Origin: Arthrobacter sp. MYb214 | GTDB taxonomy: Bacteria > Actinomycetota > Actinomycetes > Actinomycetales > Micrococcaceae | Direction: 5' to 3' | DNA length: 64,000 bases | Assembly: GCF_002979865.1 (NCBI RefSeq) | Contig: NZ_PCPZ01000001.1 | Span: 1-64,000 of the forward strand | Shown here: in pieces, positions 1 to 8,486 of the stretch | Layout of the letters: every line of letters starts with the position of its first letter | Position numbering within the stretch: the stretch's first letter is position 1 | Notes under the pieces: model-generated | What the model was told of the DNA's origin: nothing | The model's database searches: none | What the model saw: the letters and a program-made list of their open reading frames with translations, nothing else | Program-made: the position numbers and the translations under genes

Positions 1-206
1 ATGCCCAACCCGAGATAGTGCCCGCGGCGGCGGCCGACCAGTCCAGCTTCGGTGACCAGCTTCTTGACGTGGAAGAAGCTCTTGGGGTCGCCCGGCTTGA
101 CCGTTGGCCCTTGGGGATGGAGTGTTGCAGTGCTGCTCAAGAAAATATCCTTGGGTACTAGGCGTCGACCTCGCAGTCGAAAGAACTGAAAAACTCGGCT
201 CCCATA
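1..206 (-). CDS. Hypothetical protein, 5' part only
   Basis: A reading frame on the minus strand starts with ATG at 206 and stays open to the window edge, giving 68 residues without a stop. An AGGA sequence about 8 nt upstream of the ATG could be its ribosome binding site. The translation is basic and near its end reads FFHVKKLVTEAGLVGRRRG, which resembles a winged-helix recognition region. That likeness is weak and I do not assign a family. It could also be a chance frame. The 61 bp between it and the next gene show nothing else. Confidence 0.35.
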
Positions 207-267
207 GTGCCAATCCTACGTTGGATAGCTGTGAACTTGCCAGTGCAATAAGTGCCCAAGTGAGGCC

Positions 268-1908
268 CTAGAAATGGGCCGTTAGTTGACCCTGTGCAAC
301 TTCCCATCGGGCGTCCAGTCGCACATTCTCCAGCAAGCGCCGATCATGGGTGACCAGCAGCAGTGCTCCGGTGTACGCTTCCAGGGCTTCTTCGAGCTGT
401 TCGATGGCCAGTACGTCCAGGTGGTTGGTCGGCTCATCGAGCACCAGCAGGTTCACCCCGCGGGCCTGGAGCAGCGCCATGGATGCGCGGGTTCGCTCGC
501 CGGGGGAGAGCGAATCCACCAGGGCCGAGGACTGGTCGGCCTTCAAGCCGAACTTGGCAAGCAGGGTGCGCACCTCCGCGGCGGAGTACTCGGGCACTTC
601 CAGTTCGAAGGCTTCGCCCAGTGGCAGGTCGCCGGGCAGCTGGGTGCGCGCCTGGTCGATTTCTCCGATATTCACCGAACTGCCCAGGGATGCCGAGCCG
701 CTGTGCGGGGCCAGCTTGCCCAGCAGCAGGTTCAGCAAGGTCGACTTGCCTGCTCCGTTCGGGCCGGTGATGCCAATCCGGTCCCCGGCGTTGACCTGCA
801 CCGAAACCGGTCCGAAAGCGTAGTCCCCGTGGGATACCGAGGCCTCGTTGAGCGTGCACATCACCGAGGACCCGCGCTCAGCCGCGGCGATGGAGAACTG
901 CAGGACCCATTCCTTGCGCGGTTCGGCCACTTCGTCGAGCCGGGCGATGCGCGATTCCATCTGGCGCACCTTGGCGGCCTGCTTTTCCGAGGACTCGGAG
1001 TTGGCCCGGCGGCGGATCTTGTCGTTGTCCGGCGCCTTGCGCATGGCGTTGCGCACGCCTTGCGAGGACCATTCGCGCTGGGTGCGGGCGCGGGAGACCA
1101 GATCGGCTTTCTGGTTCTCGAACTGCTCGTAGGCCTCACGGGCATGGGTGCGGTTGATGGCCCGTTCGGCAAGGTACGAGTCGTAGCCGCCTTCATAGGT
1201 GGCTACCTGGTTCTGGGCCAGGTCCAATTCGATGATGCCGGTGGTGCAGCGGGAGAGGAACTCGCGGTCATGCGATACCAGGATCACCGGCGCGCGCAGG
1301 GAATTGATGAAATGCTCCAAATGCTCCAGGCCCTCGAGATCGAGATCATTGGTCGGTTCATCGAGCAGCACCGCATCGAAGCGGGAGAGCAGCAGGGCTG
1401 CCAGAGCCACGCGGGCTGCCTGGCCGCCGGACAGGGCAGTCATCTCGGTTTCTACCGGGAGGGTGAAGCCGAGCTTGGCCAGCACCTCGGGGATGCGGTC
1501 TTCCAGATCCATGGCGCCACAGGCCATCCAGTGGTCGAATGCAGCGGTGTAGGCGTCATCCGCACCGGGCTTGCCGCTGCCAAGTTCTTCGGCGGTGGAT
1601 TCCATGGCGGTGGTGGCGGCGGCGCAACCGGTGCGGCGGGCCAAATACGCGGTGATGGTTTCACCTGGAACGCGGTCGTGTTCCTGGGGCATCCAGCCGA
1701 TGAACGCAGAATCCGGGGCGGTGCTCACCGTTCCGGCCTGCGGGGCCGCGGCCCCGGCAAGCAGCGAGAGCAATGTGGACTTGCCAGCGCCGTTGGCACC
1801 CACTACGCCGTAGACATCACCGGGTGCGGCGGTGAAGTTCAGATTCGAGAAGAGGGTTCGGTGGGCGTGGCCGCCAGTCAGGTCCTTGGCCACGAGCGTT
1901 GCAGTCAT
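268..1908 (-). CDS. ABC-F family ATPase (duplicated ABC domains, no membrane segment)
   Basis: This 546-residue soluble protein has two ABC ATPase domains and no transmembrane region, the ABC-F layout. Domain 1 has Walker A GANGAGKS (residues 37-44), signature LSGGQ and Walker B LLDEPTNDLD. Domain 2 has GPNGAGKST, a variant signature LSPGE and Walker B VLDEPTNHLD. A charged, alpha-helical linker rich in Arg, Lys and Glu lies between them (about residues 240-330), where ABC-F proteins contact the ribosome. Known family members act on translating ribosomes (EttA-like) or protect them from antibiotics. The sequence does not show which applies. It is transcribed away from the ArsR gene at 1992, and the 83 bp between them must hold both promoters. 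Confidence 0.85.
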   Translation of the reverse strand: MTATLVAKDLTGGHAHRTLFSNLNFTAAPGDVYGVVGANGAGKSTLLSLLAGAAAPQAGTVSTAPDSAFIGWMPQEHDRVPGETITAYLARRTGCAAATTAMESTAEELGSGKPGADDAYTAAFDHWMACGAMDLEDRIPEVLAKLGFTLPVETEMTALSGGQAARVALAALLLSRFDAVLLDEPTNDLDLEGLEHLEHFINSLRAPVILVSHDREFLSRCTTGIIELDLAQNQVATYEGGYDSYLAERAINRTHAREAYEQFENQKADLVSRARTQREWSSQGVRNAMRKAPDNDKIRRRANSESSEKQAAKVRQMESRIARLDEVAEPRKEWVLQFSIAAAERGSSVMCTLNEASVSHGDYAFGPVSVQVNAGDRIGITGPNGAGKSTLLNLLLGKLAPHSGSASLGSSVNIGEIDQARTQLPGDLPLGEAFELEVPEYSAAEVRTLLAKFGLKADQSSALVDSLSPGERTRASMALLQARGVNLLVLDEPTNHLDVLAIEQLEEALEAYTGALLLVTHDRRLLENVRLDARWEVAQGQLTAHF

Positions 1909-1991
1909 GGCTCCAATTCTAGTTCCAGTCGGACGCGGAATATTTCCGGTGTGCCCTAGGCAATACCGGGCGAGAGTATTAGTCTATTAGC

Positions 1992-2357
1992 ATGCATGCA
2001 GATAATAAGATTTATGCTCCGGATCCTTCCTCGGATTTCGTGGAGCTGGCCGCGGAAGTCTTCGGCTTGCTGTCCGATGCCACCCGGATCCGGATTGTGC
2101 TGCATCTGCGCCGTGCCGGTGAGCTCTCGGTCAACGCGCTCGCGGAACTGGTCGAGAAGAGCCCTTCGGGGGTATCCCAGCACCTGGCCCGTTTGCGCAT
2201 GGCGCGCATGGTGACCACGCGCCAGGACGGAACCAAGGTCCTGTACAGCCTCACCGATGAGCACCCGGCGCGCCTGGTCAGCGAAGCGATCAAGCAGGCG
2301 GAGCATTCGGTATCCAACGGCCAGCTGCCGCTGCACCACGAAGCCCCGCAAGGCTAG
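1992..2357 (+). CDS. ArsR/SmtB-family transcriptional repressor, probably metal-responsive
   Basis: This 121-residue winged-helix protein has the ArsR core: LLSDATRIRIVLHL, then the recognition helix region SPSGVSQHLARLRMARMV, then the wing TRQDGTKVLYSL. Helix 5 has D89-x-H91 and H105. This matches the DxH(x10)HxxH/E site of Ni/Zn/Co sensors except that the third ligand position is Gln102. His2 at the N-terminus and His115-His116 in the tail could supply further ligands, as in NmtR-type sensors (inference). No Shine-Dalgarno sequence precedes the ATG. A -10-like TATTAG at 1977-1982 would put the transcript start at or near the ATG, so the message may be leaderless. The MFS gene follows 27 bp later and is the likely target. 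Confidence 0.85.
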   Translation: MHADNKIYAPDPSSDFVELAAEVFGLLSDATRIRIVLHLRRAGELSVNALAELVEKSPSGVSQHLARLRMARMVTTRQDGTKVLYSLTDEHPARLVSEAIKQAEHSVSNGQLPLHHEAPQG

Positions 2358-2384
2358 CGGCAAAAGATACGGGAGTCGGCAAAG

Positions 2385-3629
2385 ATGCTCGCAGTACTCA
2401 GGGACCAGGCGTACGCCAAGCTTTTCAGCGCCCAGATGATTGCGCTGCTGGGCACGGGCCTGCTTACCGTTGCCCTGGGCCTGCTGGCTTTCGATATTGC
2501 CGGCAGCAACGCGGGATTAGTGCTTGGGCTGGCTTTGACTGTGAAGATGGTCGCCTATGTGGCCGTTGCTCCTGTGGCCAATGCCCTGGTTTCCCATATT
2601 CCGCGCAAACCCGTGCTCATCGGGTCCAACATCATTCGTGGACTAGTGGCGCTCTGCCTCCCATTCGCCAGCGAAGCGTGGCAGATCTATGTGCTGATTT
2701 TCGTACTGCAATCAGCATCGGCGACCTTCACCCCCGCGTTCCAAGCGGTCATTCCCTCGATCCTGCCCGATGAGCGGGATTACACCCGGGCCTTGTCGCT
2801 GTCGCGGCTGGCCTATGACATGGAGTCGTTGGCCAGCCCGATGCTGGCGGCCGCGCTGCTGACCGTCACCAGCTACCACAACCTCTTCGCCGGGACCGTG
2901 CTCGGCTTTGCCGCGTCCGCTCTGCTTGTTGCCGCGACGCGCTTCCCGGCGATCCCGCCGCCCCAGAAGTCGCTCTTCTTCCATCGCCTCACCGGGGGAA
3001 CCCGGGCATTCTGGGCGGCACCGGAACTGCGCAGCCTGATGGCGCTGAATCTGGTGGTCGCCGCGATCTCCGCCATGGTCATCGTCAACACAGTGGTGCT
3101 GGTGAAGGGGGATCTGGGCCGTTCGCAGGTGGATGTGGCGCTGCTGCTCGGAGCATACGGTGCAGGTTCGATGGCGGTGGCACTGGGCATGCCGGGGTTG
3201 CTGGAGCGATTCGAAGACCGCAGCGTGATGCTCGCAGGCGCCGTGATGGTGCCGCTGCTGCTGTTCGTCGGTGCCGCTGTGATCGGCTGGGGCGAGGGTT
3301 CTGGCCAATGGGCCGGGCTCCTTGGCCTGTGGCTGGCCCTGGGTGCGGCGACCGCAACTATCCTCACGCCCTCGTCGAGGCTGCTGCGCCGCAACAGCAC
3401 CGAGCAAAACCGCCCCGGTGTTTTTGCCGCGCAATTTTCCTTGTCCCATGCCTGCTTCCTGTTGGCCTATCCGGTGGCCGGCGCCCTGGGCGCTTCGATC
3501 CGCCTGTGGGGTGCGGCTCTGGTCCTGGTCGGCATCGGAGTGGTCGGTACGGTGCTGGCATTTGCCTCGTGGCGCCCGGAAACGGTTTCGGCGCACCAGG
3601 CTGATCCGATACCCAACGCCAATTCTTGA
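2385..3629 (+). CDS. MFS exporter co-transcribed with ArsR regulator
   Basis: This 414-residue membrane protein has about 12 hydrophobic segments and the MFS_3/enterobactin-exporter-like pattern. It opens LRDQAYAKLFSAQMIALLGTGL, has a cytoplasmic loop with IPRKPVLIGSNIIRG between helices 2 and 3, and a conserved DERDYTRALSLSR stretch after helix 4. It lies 27 bp after the ArsR gene in the same direction, so it is probably the effector of that repressor. A metal ion or toxic-compound efflux role is inferred from this pairing. The substrate is unknown. Confidence 0.8.
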   Translation: MLAVLRDQAYAKLFSAQMIALLGTGLLTVALGLLAFDIAGSNAGLVLGLALTVKMVAYVAVAPVANALVSHIPRKPVLIGSNIIRGLVALCLPFASEAWQIYVLIFVLQSASATFTPAFQAVIPSILPDERDYTRALSLSRLAYDMESLASPMLAAALLTVTSYHNLFAGTVLGFAASALLVAATRFPAIPPPQKSLFFHRLTGGTRAFWAAPELRSLMALNLVVAAISAMVIVNTVVLVKGDLGRSQVDVALLLGAYGAGSMAVALGMPGLLERFEDRSVMLAGAVMVPLLLFVGAAVIGWGEGSGQWAGLLGLWLALGAATATILTPSSRLLRRNSTEQNRPGVFAAQFSLSHACFLLAYPVAGALGASIRLWGAALVLVGIGVVGTVLAFASWRPETVSAHQADPIPNANS

Positions 3630-3833
3630 GCTGTCGTCTTCGGGATTTATGCGCGGCTGCACGGCAACAGGCCGGTGGATCGTGTTCCAAGTACCGTGCA
3701 GCGGCGGAGCGGTGCGCTCATCCTGCCACCGCCGGTCGGCCAATTACTAGCTGGCGAGGCACGGGCGCCGATGACAGGATGGTTGCCGTGTCTCGCGGGA
3801 CGGTGAGATGAATCCACTTATTTCAAAAAGTTC
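3630..3833. other. Intergenic stretch without a gene
   Basis: No convincing coding frame was found between the MFS gene and the promoter at 3834. GC-rich short inverted repeats are present around 3700-3740, but none has the stem plus T-run of a clear terminator. Confidence 0.5.
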
Positions 3834-3862
3834 TTGCTGTGTTGTGGCTCACTTGCTACAGT
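3834..3862 (+). promoter_or_regulatory. Predicted promoter of the CoA-transferase/lyase/transporter arm
   Basis: TTGCTG (3834-3839) and TACAGT (3857-3862) are separated by exactly 17 bp. Transcription would begin near 3869, just upstream of the operator-like palindromes at 3876-3901. Confidence 0.55.
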
Positions 3863-3875
3863 CTTACCGCTAAAA

Positions 3876-3901
3876 GGGATTCCGATCCCATTCAGTGGGA
3901 A
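3876..3901. promoter_or_regulatory. Predicted IclR operator (site 1 of 4) with overlapping palindromes
   Basis: Two overlapping inverted repeats sit just after the predicted transcription start: GGGAT-TCCG-ATCCC (3876-3889) and TCCCA-TTCAG-TGGGA (3886-3900). On the minus strand 3885-3901 reads TTCCCACTGAATGGGAT. This is closely related to sites at 8347-8363, 8434-8450 and 8455-8471 next to the IclR gene. Its place downstream of the promoter suits a repressor roadblock. Confidence 0.55.
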
Positions 3902-3939
3902 CACTTACCTTCAGATTAACATGAAAAGGGGTCATTCTG

Positions 3940-5175
3940 ATGGACGATCAGCTGAACCTCGGCGAGAACAACCTTCCGTTAGCAGGCGTGCGCGTGCTGG
4001 AACTTGGAAACTTCATTGCTGCTCCCTTCGCTGCCCGGATCTTTGGCGATTTCGGCGCTGAAGTAATCAAGATCGAGCGACCTGATGGGGGAGATGAACT
4101 GCGCGACTGGCGCAAGGCCCGCGGTGAAACCTCCATGCTCTTCCGCACTATCGCGCGCAACAAGAAATCTGTCGAGCTCGATTTGCGCAGCGAGCTAGGT
4201 GCGAGGGCAATTAAGGAAATCATCAGGACCACAGATGTGCTGATCGAGAATTTCCGTCCTGGCACTTTGGAAAAGTGGGGGCTTGGCCCTGAGGTGCTCA
4301 GTGTAATCAACCCTGAACTGGTGATCGTGCGTATCTCGGGCTACGGTCAGACTGGACCCTATAAGGACCGCGCCGGATTCGGCAGTTCTGCTGAATCATT
4401 TGCCGGATTGCGCTACATCACCGGCGAACCCGACCGTCCCGCAGGACGGGCCGCCGCCTCCTTGGGTGATACCGTCGCAGGTCTCTACGGAGTCATCGGC
4501 GCCTTGATGCTGATGCTCAACAAGGCCAAGGGAGGGAGCAACCAGGAGCAGAACGTCGTTGATGTGGCACTGTACGAAGGTGTCTTCTCGCTGCTCGAAT
4601 CACTGGTCCCGGACTACGATGCCTACGGCATGGTCCGCGAGCGTACCGGCGGCCGGCTTCCAGGAGTGGTGCCTACCGGCTCCTATACTTGCCAGGATGG
4701 CCTGGAGGTGGTTATCGGAGGGAACTCCAACTCGGTATTCACCAGGTTGATGCGCGCTGTCGGGCGCGAGGACCTGGCCAACGACCAGTCCCTTTTAACC
4801 ACCGAGGCTCGCGGTTCCCGCGAGGCAGAGCTCAACGGAGCCATCGAGGCATTCACCGGATCCCTGCCGCTGCCGCAGGTGCTCGACGCGTTGGATGCGG
4901 CCGGGGTTCCGGCGGCTCCGGTCTACGACGCTGCCTCCATCGCCCAGGACGAGCACTACCTTGCCCGCGGCATGATCGAGACCCACGAAGTGAAGGTCGA
5001 CCAGGAGCCCGAACTGATCCGCTTCCCGGGCGTGGTGCCAAGGATTCCCGGCCACCAGGGCGAGGTCAAGTGGGTCGGCCCGGACCTGGGGGAGCATACA
5101 GAGGAAGTCCTCAAGGACCTGGCTGGCTTCGATGAAGGGCAGATCCGGGCCATGGGCAACAAGGCGGTGAAATGA
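3940..5175 (+). CDS. CaiB/BaiF family (class III) CoA-transferase
   Basis: A cytoplasmic enzyme of 411 residues that moves CoA between carboxylic acids through an aspartyl-CoA thioester. The family pattern is clear: LAGVRVLELGNFIAAPFAARIFGDFGAEVIKIE at the N-terminus, the RNKKSVELDL motif, IENFRPGTLEKWGLG, SGYGQTGPYKDRAGF, and the probable catalytic Asp177 in SLGDTVAGLYG. ATG 3940 is preceded by AGGGG at 3926-3930. Its stop overlaps the start of the lyase gene (ATGA), so the two are translationally coupled. With a 2-hydroxycarboxylate transporter and an HMG-CoA-lyase-like partner, it probably activates an imported hydroxy-dicarboxylic acid to its CoA ester. The substrate is not determined. 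Confidence 0.85.
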   Translation: MDDQLNLGENNLPLAGVRVLELGNFIAAPFAARIFGDFGAEVIKIERPDGGDELRDWRKARGETSMLFRTIARNKKSVELDLRSELGARAIKEIIRTTDVLIENFRPGTLEKWGLGPEVLSVINPELVIVRISGYGQTGPYKDRAGFGSSAESFAGLRYITGEPDRPAGRAAASLGDTVAGLYGVIGALMLMLNKAKGGSNQEQNVVDVALYEGVFSLLESLVPDYDAYGMVRERTGGRLPGVVPTGSYTCQDGLEVVIGGNSNSVFTRLMRAVGREDLANDQSLLTTEARGSREAELNGAIEAFTGSLPLPQVLDALDAAGVPAAPVYDAASIAQDEHYLARGMIETHEVKVDQEPELIRFPGVVPRIPGHQGEVKWVGPDLGEHTEEVLKDLAGFDEGQIRAMGNKAVK

Positions 5176-6053
5176 TGCGGATCGAAATCACCGACGTGTT
5201 CTTGCGTGACGGATTGCAGGACGAACCGGTCATCGTTTCCACGGCCGACAAGGTGAAGATCGCCCGAGCCACCATGGACGCAGGTGTCGAGCGCATGGAG
5301 ATCGCGTCATTCGTCAACCCGAAGCGCGTGCCGCAAATGGCCGACGCCAGCGACGTGTTGTCCGCGCTGTCCATGGAATCCAGGGTGCGTTTCACGGTCC
5401 TGGCCCTGAACGGCCAGGGCATCGCCCGGGCGGCAGCTGCCGGAGCGCGCGAAGTCCAGGTGGTGGCGTCGGCCAGCCAGGCGCACAGCAATGCCAACGC
5501 CGGTGCTGGCATCGAGAAGTCACTGGCCTCGCTCGCGGGCGATGTCGCAGCCCACCCGGAAACCGGATTCCACGCCGGGATCTCCACCGCCTTCACCTGC
5601 CCCTACGAGGGCGAGATCGACCCCTCTCGTCTCCTGCAACTGGTACGCGCCTTCAAGTCCATGGGCATCACGGACATCGGGCTGGCTGACACCCTCGGAA
5701 CCACGCCACCGCAACGCCTGATCGACAGCGTGAAGCACATCCAGGACGCTGAACCCGACCTGGCCTACTCGTTGCACCTGCACAATGCCCACGGCCTGGC
5801 CCTGGACACGGTGAAATTGGCCATCGATGCGGGCATTACCCGCTTCGATGCCGCACTGGGCGGCTATGGGGGCTGCCCATTCGCTCCGGGCGCGGCAGGA
5901 AACCTGTCCACAGAAGAGCTCGTGGATTTTCTGCACGCCGAAGGGCACATCACAGGAATTGATCCTTCAGGGCTCGCAAAGGCCACCGATCTGGCCCGCG
6001 CAACGATCTCCAACGCACCACCTGTCCAAACAGATTCCCTCTCCATCCACTAG
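5172..6053 (+). CDS. HMG-CoA-lyase-like enzyme (DRE-TIM metallolyase)
   Basis: This 293-residue TIM-barrel lyase has the RDGLQDEP substrate and metal motif (about residues 12-19), the IASFVNPKRVPQMAD stretch of HMG-CoA lyases, the metal-binding HxH in SLHLHNAHG, and the family signature GGCPFAPGAAGN with Cys235. Family members cleave 3-hydroxy-3-methylglutaryl-CoA to acetyl-CoA and acetoacetate, or related 3-hydroxyacyl-CoAs. Its start overlaps the CoA-transferase stop by 4 nt, so the pair should act in sequence: activation to a CoA ester, then cleavage. The real substrate may be HMG, a citramalate-like acid or another branched hydroxy-dicarboxylate. Confidence 0.85.
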   Translation: MMRIEITDVFLRDGLQDEPVIVSTADKVKIARATMDAGVERMEIASFVNPKRVPQMADASDVLSALSMESRVRFTVLALNGQGIARAAAAGAREVQVVASASQAHSNANAGAGIEKSLASLAGDVAAHPETGFHAGISTAFTCPYEGEIDPSRLLQLVRAFKSMGITDIGLADTLGTTPPQRLIDSVKHIQDAEPDLAYSLHLHNAHGLALDTVKLAIDAGITRFDAALGGYGGCPFAPGAAGNLSTEELVDFLHAEGHITGIDPSGLAKATDLARATISNAPPVQTDSLSIH

Positions 6054-6146
6054 GCAACCAGGCCTGCCTTCACGGCTGGCCATGCAACGGCCTTCCGCGC
6101 AAAGACGCCGGTAGCCTTGCAAGCCACGAAACATCGGGAGAATACG

Positions 6147-7550
6147 ATGTCAAAGACCAACCAGGAAGCCCAGCTTCCGCGTTCCATCCAGGGTGAAGAC
6201 CAAGACCTTCTGCGGCGGCTGAACGAAAAGGCCCAGCTGCCCAAGGGCGCCCACCACGCCAACCCCCGGCACTTCGCCATCTCGGGCCTGCCGATCTGGC
6301 TTTACCTGACCATGGCCGCGGTAGTGCTCATCGCAGCCGTGACCGGCAAGCTTCCCGGCGGCATGTTGCCAGGCTTCGCCGTCGCGATGCTGCTGGGCGG
6401 CCTGCTGATCTGGTTCGGCAACCTGTTCCCGATAGTCCGTGACTTCGGGCTGCCGACGATCCTGTGCACCTTCGTCCCGGCGCTGGTGATGTTCTACGGG
6501 TTCATGCCGGAGGCGATCATTACCGTGGTCACTGACTTCATCACCACCCACGGGTTCCTTGACTTCTTCGTGGCTGCGGTGATCGCCGGCTCGATCCTCG
6601 GCGCGCCGCGCGCCCTGCTGCTCAAGGCAGGTCCGCGCTTCGCGATCCCGCTGGTTTCCTGCATCCTGATCTCCTTTGCTGCAATCGGACTGATCGGAGC
6701 CGTAGCAGGATTCGGTTTCTGGAACGCGATGCTCACCGTAGCGGCCCCGATCATGGCTGGCGGCCTGGGCCTGGGGGCGGTGCCGATGAGCGAAATGTAC
6801 GGCGCCCAGACCGGGCAGGATTCCTCGGCATTCATGGGCGACCTGATGTCGGCTGTGGTCGTCGCCAATGTCTTCTGCATCCTCTTCGCCGGAATCCTCA
6901 ACGGACTGGGCAAGCGCAAGCAGCTGTTTATCGGCTTCAGCGGCAACGGCGACCTGATGCGCGTGAAGGGAACCAGCAAGGAGCTGTCCAACCCGCCCAA
7001 GCGCACCATGGCGAGTTTCCTCACCTTGGGCAAGGGACTGGTGCTGACGGCAGGGCTCTACGTGCTGGGGGAACTGCTCGGCGGGTTCTTCGCATTCCTG
7101 CATCCCTACGCCTGGATGATCATCGTCGTGGCCGCGCTGAAGATCTTCGGGTTGCTGCCCAAGGATATCGAGGAAGCCACCACCGACTGGGGCGAGATGA
7201 TCACCTCGGTGCTGGTCCCGGCGCTGCTGGTGGGCGTGAGCATTTCCTACATCGACATCAACGAGGTCTTGGCTTCGCTGGGCGACCCGATGTTCATCGT
7301 GCTGGTGGTCATTACCGTGCTGATCGCCGGACTGAGCGCCGGAATTGTGGGCTGGCTGCTGAAGTTCAACTTCGTCGAAGCGGCCATCACCCCGGGCCTG
7401 GTCATGGCCGACACCGGCGGTTCGGGCGACGTGTCGGTACTCAGCGCGTCGGAGCGCATGCACCTGATGCCGTTCGCGGCCCTTTCCAACCGCATCGGAG
7501 GGGCCTTCGTGCTCTTCTTGACTACACTGCTGGTGCCATTCATGGGCTAG
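6147..7550 (+). CDS. 2-hydroxycarboxylate transporter (2HCT family, CitS/MaeN-like)
   Basis: An inner-membrane secondary transporter of 467 residues. Both re-entrant-loop motifs of the 2HCT family are visible: GGLGLGAVPMSEMYG in the first half, and GGSGDVSVLSASERM followed by LMPFAALSNRIGGA in the second. Known members carry citrate, malate, lactate or related 2-hydroxycarboxylates with Na+ or H+. I chose ATG 6147 because GGGAG (6136-6140) precedes it. An in-frame TTG at 6117 lacks such a site. It lies 93 bp after the lyase gene in the same direction and ends just before a strong hairpin, so it closes this arm of the regulon. Confidence 0.88.
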   Translation: MSKTNQEAQLPRSIQGEDQDLLRRLNEKAQLPKGAHHANPRHFAISGLPIWLYLTMAAVVLIAAVTGKLPGGMLPGFAVAMLLGGLLIWFGNLFPIVRDFGLPTILCTFVPALVMFYGFMPEAIITVVTDFITTHGFLDFFVAAVIAGSILGAPRALLLKAGPRFAIPLVSCILISFAAIGLIGAVAGFGFWNAMLTVAAPIMAGGLGLGAVPMSEMYGAQTGQDSSAFMGDLMSAVVVANVFCILFAGILNGLGKRKQLFIGFSGNGDLMRVKGTSKELSNPPKRTMASFLTLGKGLVLTAGLYVLGELLGGFFAFLHPYAWMIIVVAALKIFGLLPKDIEEATTDWGEMITSVLVPALLVGVSISYIDINEVLASLGDPMFIVLVVITVLIAGLSAGIVGWLLKFNFVEAAITPGLVMADTGGSGDVSVLSASERMHLMPFAALSNRIGGAFVLFLTTLLVPFMG

Positions 7551-7570
7551 CGAACCGCGGCGTGCTCGCC

Positions 7571-7610
7571 AAGGATCCGGTCCACGCATCGATGGCGGGG
7601 CCGGATCCTT
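7571..7610. terminator. Hairpin terminator between convergent genes
   Basis: AAGGATCCGG (7571-7580) pairs perfectly with CCGGATCCTT (7601-7610) across a 20-nt loop and is followed by TT. It separates the transporter from the convergent IclR gene. Confidence 0.75.
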
Positions 7611-7631
7611 TTGGTGATTGCCGGGGTGGCG

Positions 7632-8276
7632 CTACCTCTGGTCGCTGAAGGCCGCGGAGATCCTCGCTGCGGTGCCCGCTACCAGCTGGCCGTGATCGGT
7701 GCCGGGGGAGACTTCGCATCGCGAGAGCGGCATGGCCAGGCAGATCGAAGCAATGATGTGATCACTCTGGAGTACCGGTGCGCTCACCGATCCCAGCCCG
7801 GGAGTGCGCAGCCCCACGGATTCCACCCAGCCGTGGCTTTCGATCGAGGCCATGGCCTCCTGGTCGAAGGCCAGCAGCCGTCCGCTGGAACCATGCGGCA
7901 GGGCGAGGCTTGCTCCTGGGGGCAAGGTCGCCTTCAATTCGTGCCGGGAATCCACGGAGCTGATGCAAACCCGATGATCGCCGCGGCGAATCCATAGTTG
8001 CGCCGTCTCACCGGTCGCATCGCGCAGTTCGGTGAGGTGTCCGAGTCCGACCAGTTCAAGCCGGCTGCGCACGAACCGCCTCCCCAGGCTGTAGTTGCCC
8101 GACGGCTCGCGCTTGAGGAAGTCGTACTCGACTAGGCTCAGTGCCAGCCGGTGGGCGGTGGAAGTGGACAGTCCGGTTTGGCGGGCCAGCTCGCTGGCCG
8201 TTGCATCACCGAATTCGAGCGCGTCGAGGAGCTGGCAGATGCGTTCCAGCTGCCGATTGGTCGTGGGTTCAGTCAT
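7632..8276 (-). CDS. IclR-family transcriptional regulator
   Basis: This 214-residue regulator has an N-terminal winged helix (about residues 8-60, with the recognition helix in LARQTGLSTSTAHRLALSLVEYDFL) and an IclR effector-binding domain (DATGETAQLWIRRGDHRVCISSVDS, then the conserved LPPGASLALPHGSSGRLLAF). It is somewhat shorter than the usual 250 or so. It is divergent from the dehydrogenase gene at 8487 and convergent with the transporter. Four related palindromes upstream of both neighbouring transcription units suggest that it controls both. The likely effector is the pathway substrate. Confidence 0.88.
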   Translation of the reverse strand: MTEPTTNRQLERICQLLDALEFGDATASELARQTGLSTSTAHRLALSLVEYDFLKREPSGNYSLGRRFVRSRLELVGLGHLTELRDATGETAQLWIRRGDHRVCISSVDSRHELKATLPPGASLALPHGSSGRLLAFDQEAMASIESHGWVESVGLRTPGLGSVSAPVLQSDHIIASICLAMPLSRCEVSPGTDHGQLVAGTAARISAAFSDQR

Positions 8277-8346
8277 GGAGCGGGCCTTTCAGGGTAACGG
8301 GTAAACGGGCGGTGGCGTGGTCGGTGCTCGGGGATTGAATCAGTGA

Positions 8347-8363
8347 TTCCTACTGTATGGGAA
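8347..8363 (+). promoter_or_regulatory. Predicted IclR operator (site 2 of 4)
   Basis: The sequence TTCCTACTGTATGGGAA is an imperfect palindrome in the 210-bp divergent region. It differs at three positions from the minus-strand reading of site 1. It lies on the regulator side of the region and may mediate autoregulation. Confidence 0.5.
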
Positions 8364-8433
8364 GTGGATTTCGCTGGCCAGTAATGAATACTGCCCTGGG
8401 GTCTAGTGATCCTCGATACATACTGATATTGTA

Positions 8434-8450
8434 TTCCCGCTGAATAGCAA
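8434..8450 (+). promoter_or_regulatory. Predicted IclR operator (site 3 of 4)
   Basis: The sequence TTCCCGCTGAATAGCAA shares TTCCC(A/G)CTGAAT(G/A)G with site 1 at 3885-3901. It lies 37 bp upstream of the dehydrogenase start. Confidence 0.5.
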
Positions 8451-8454
8451 TTGA

Positions 8455-8471
8455 ATCCCACTACATAGGAA
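8455..8471 (-). promoter_or_regulatory. Predicted IclR operator (site 4 of 4)
   Basis: On the minus strand this reads TTCCTATGTAGTGGGAT, with the same TTCC-N8-GGGAT frame as the other sites but a less conserved centre. Its centre is 21 bp, two helical turns, from the centre of site 3, which suits cooperative binding of two dimers. Confidence 0.42.
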
Positions 8472-8486
8472 TATCAGGAGGTTGTC

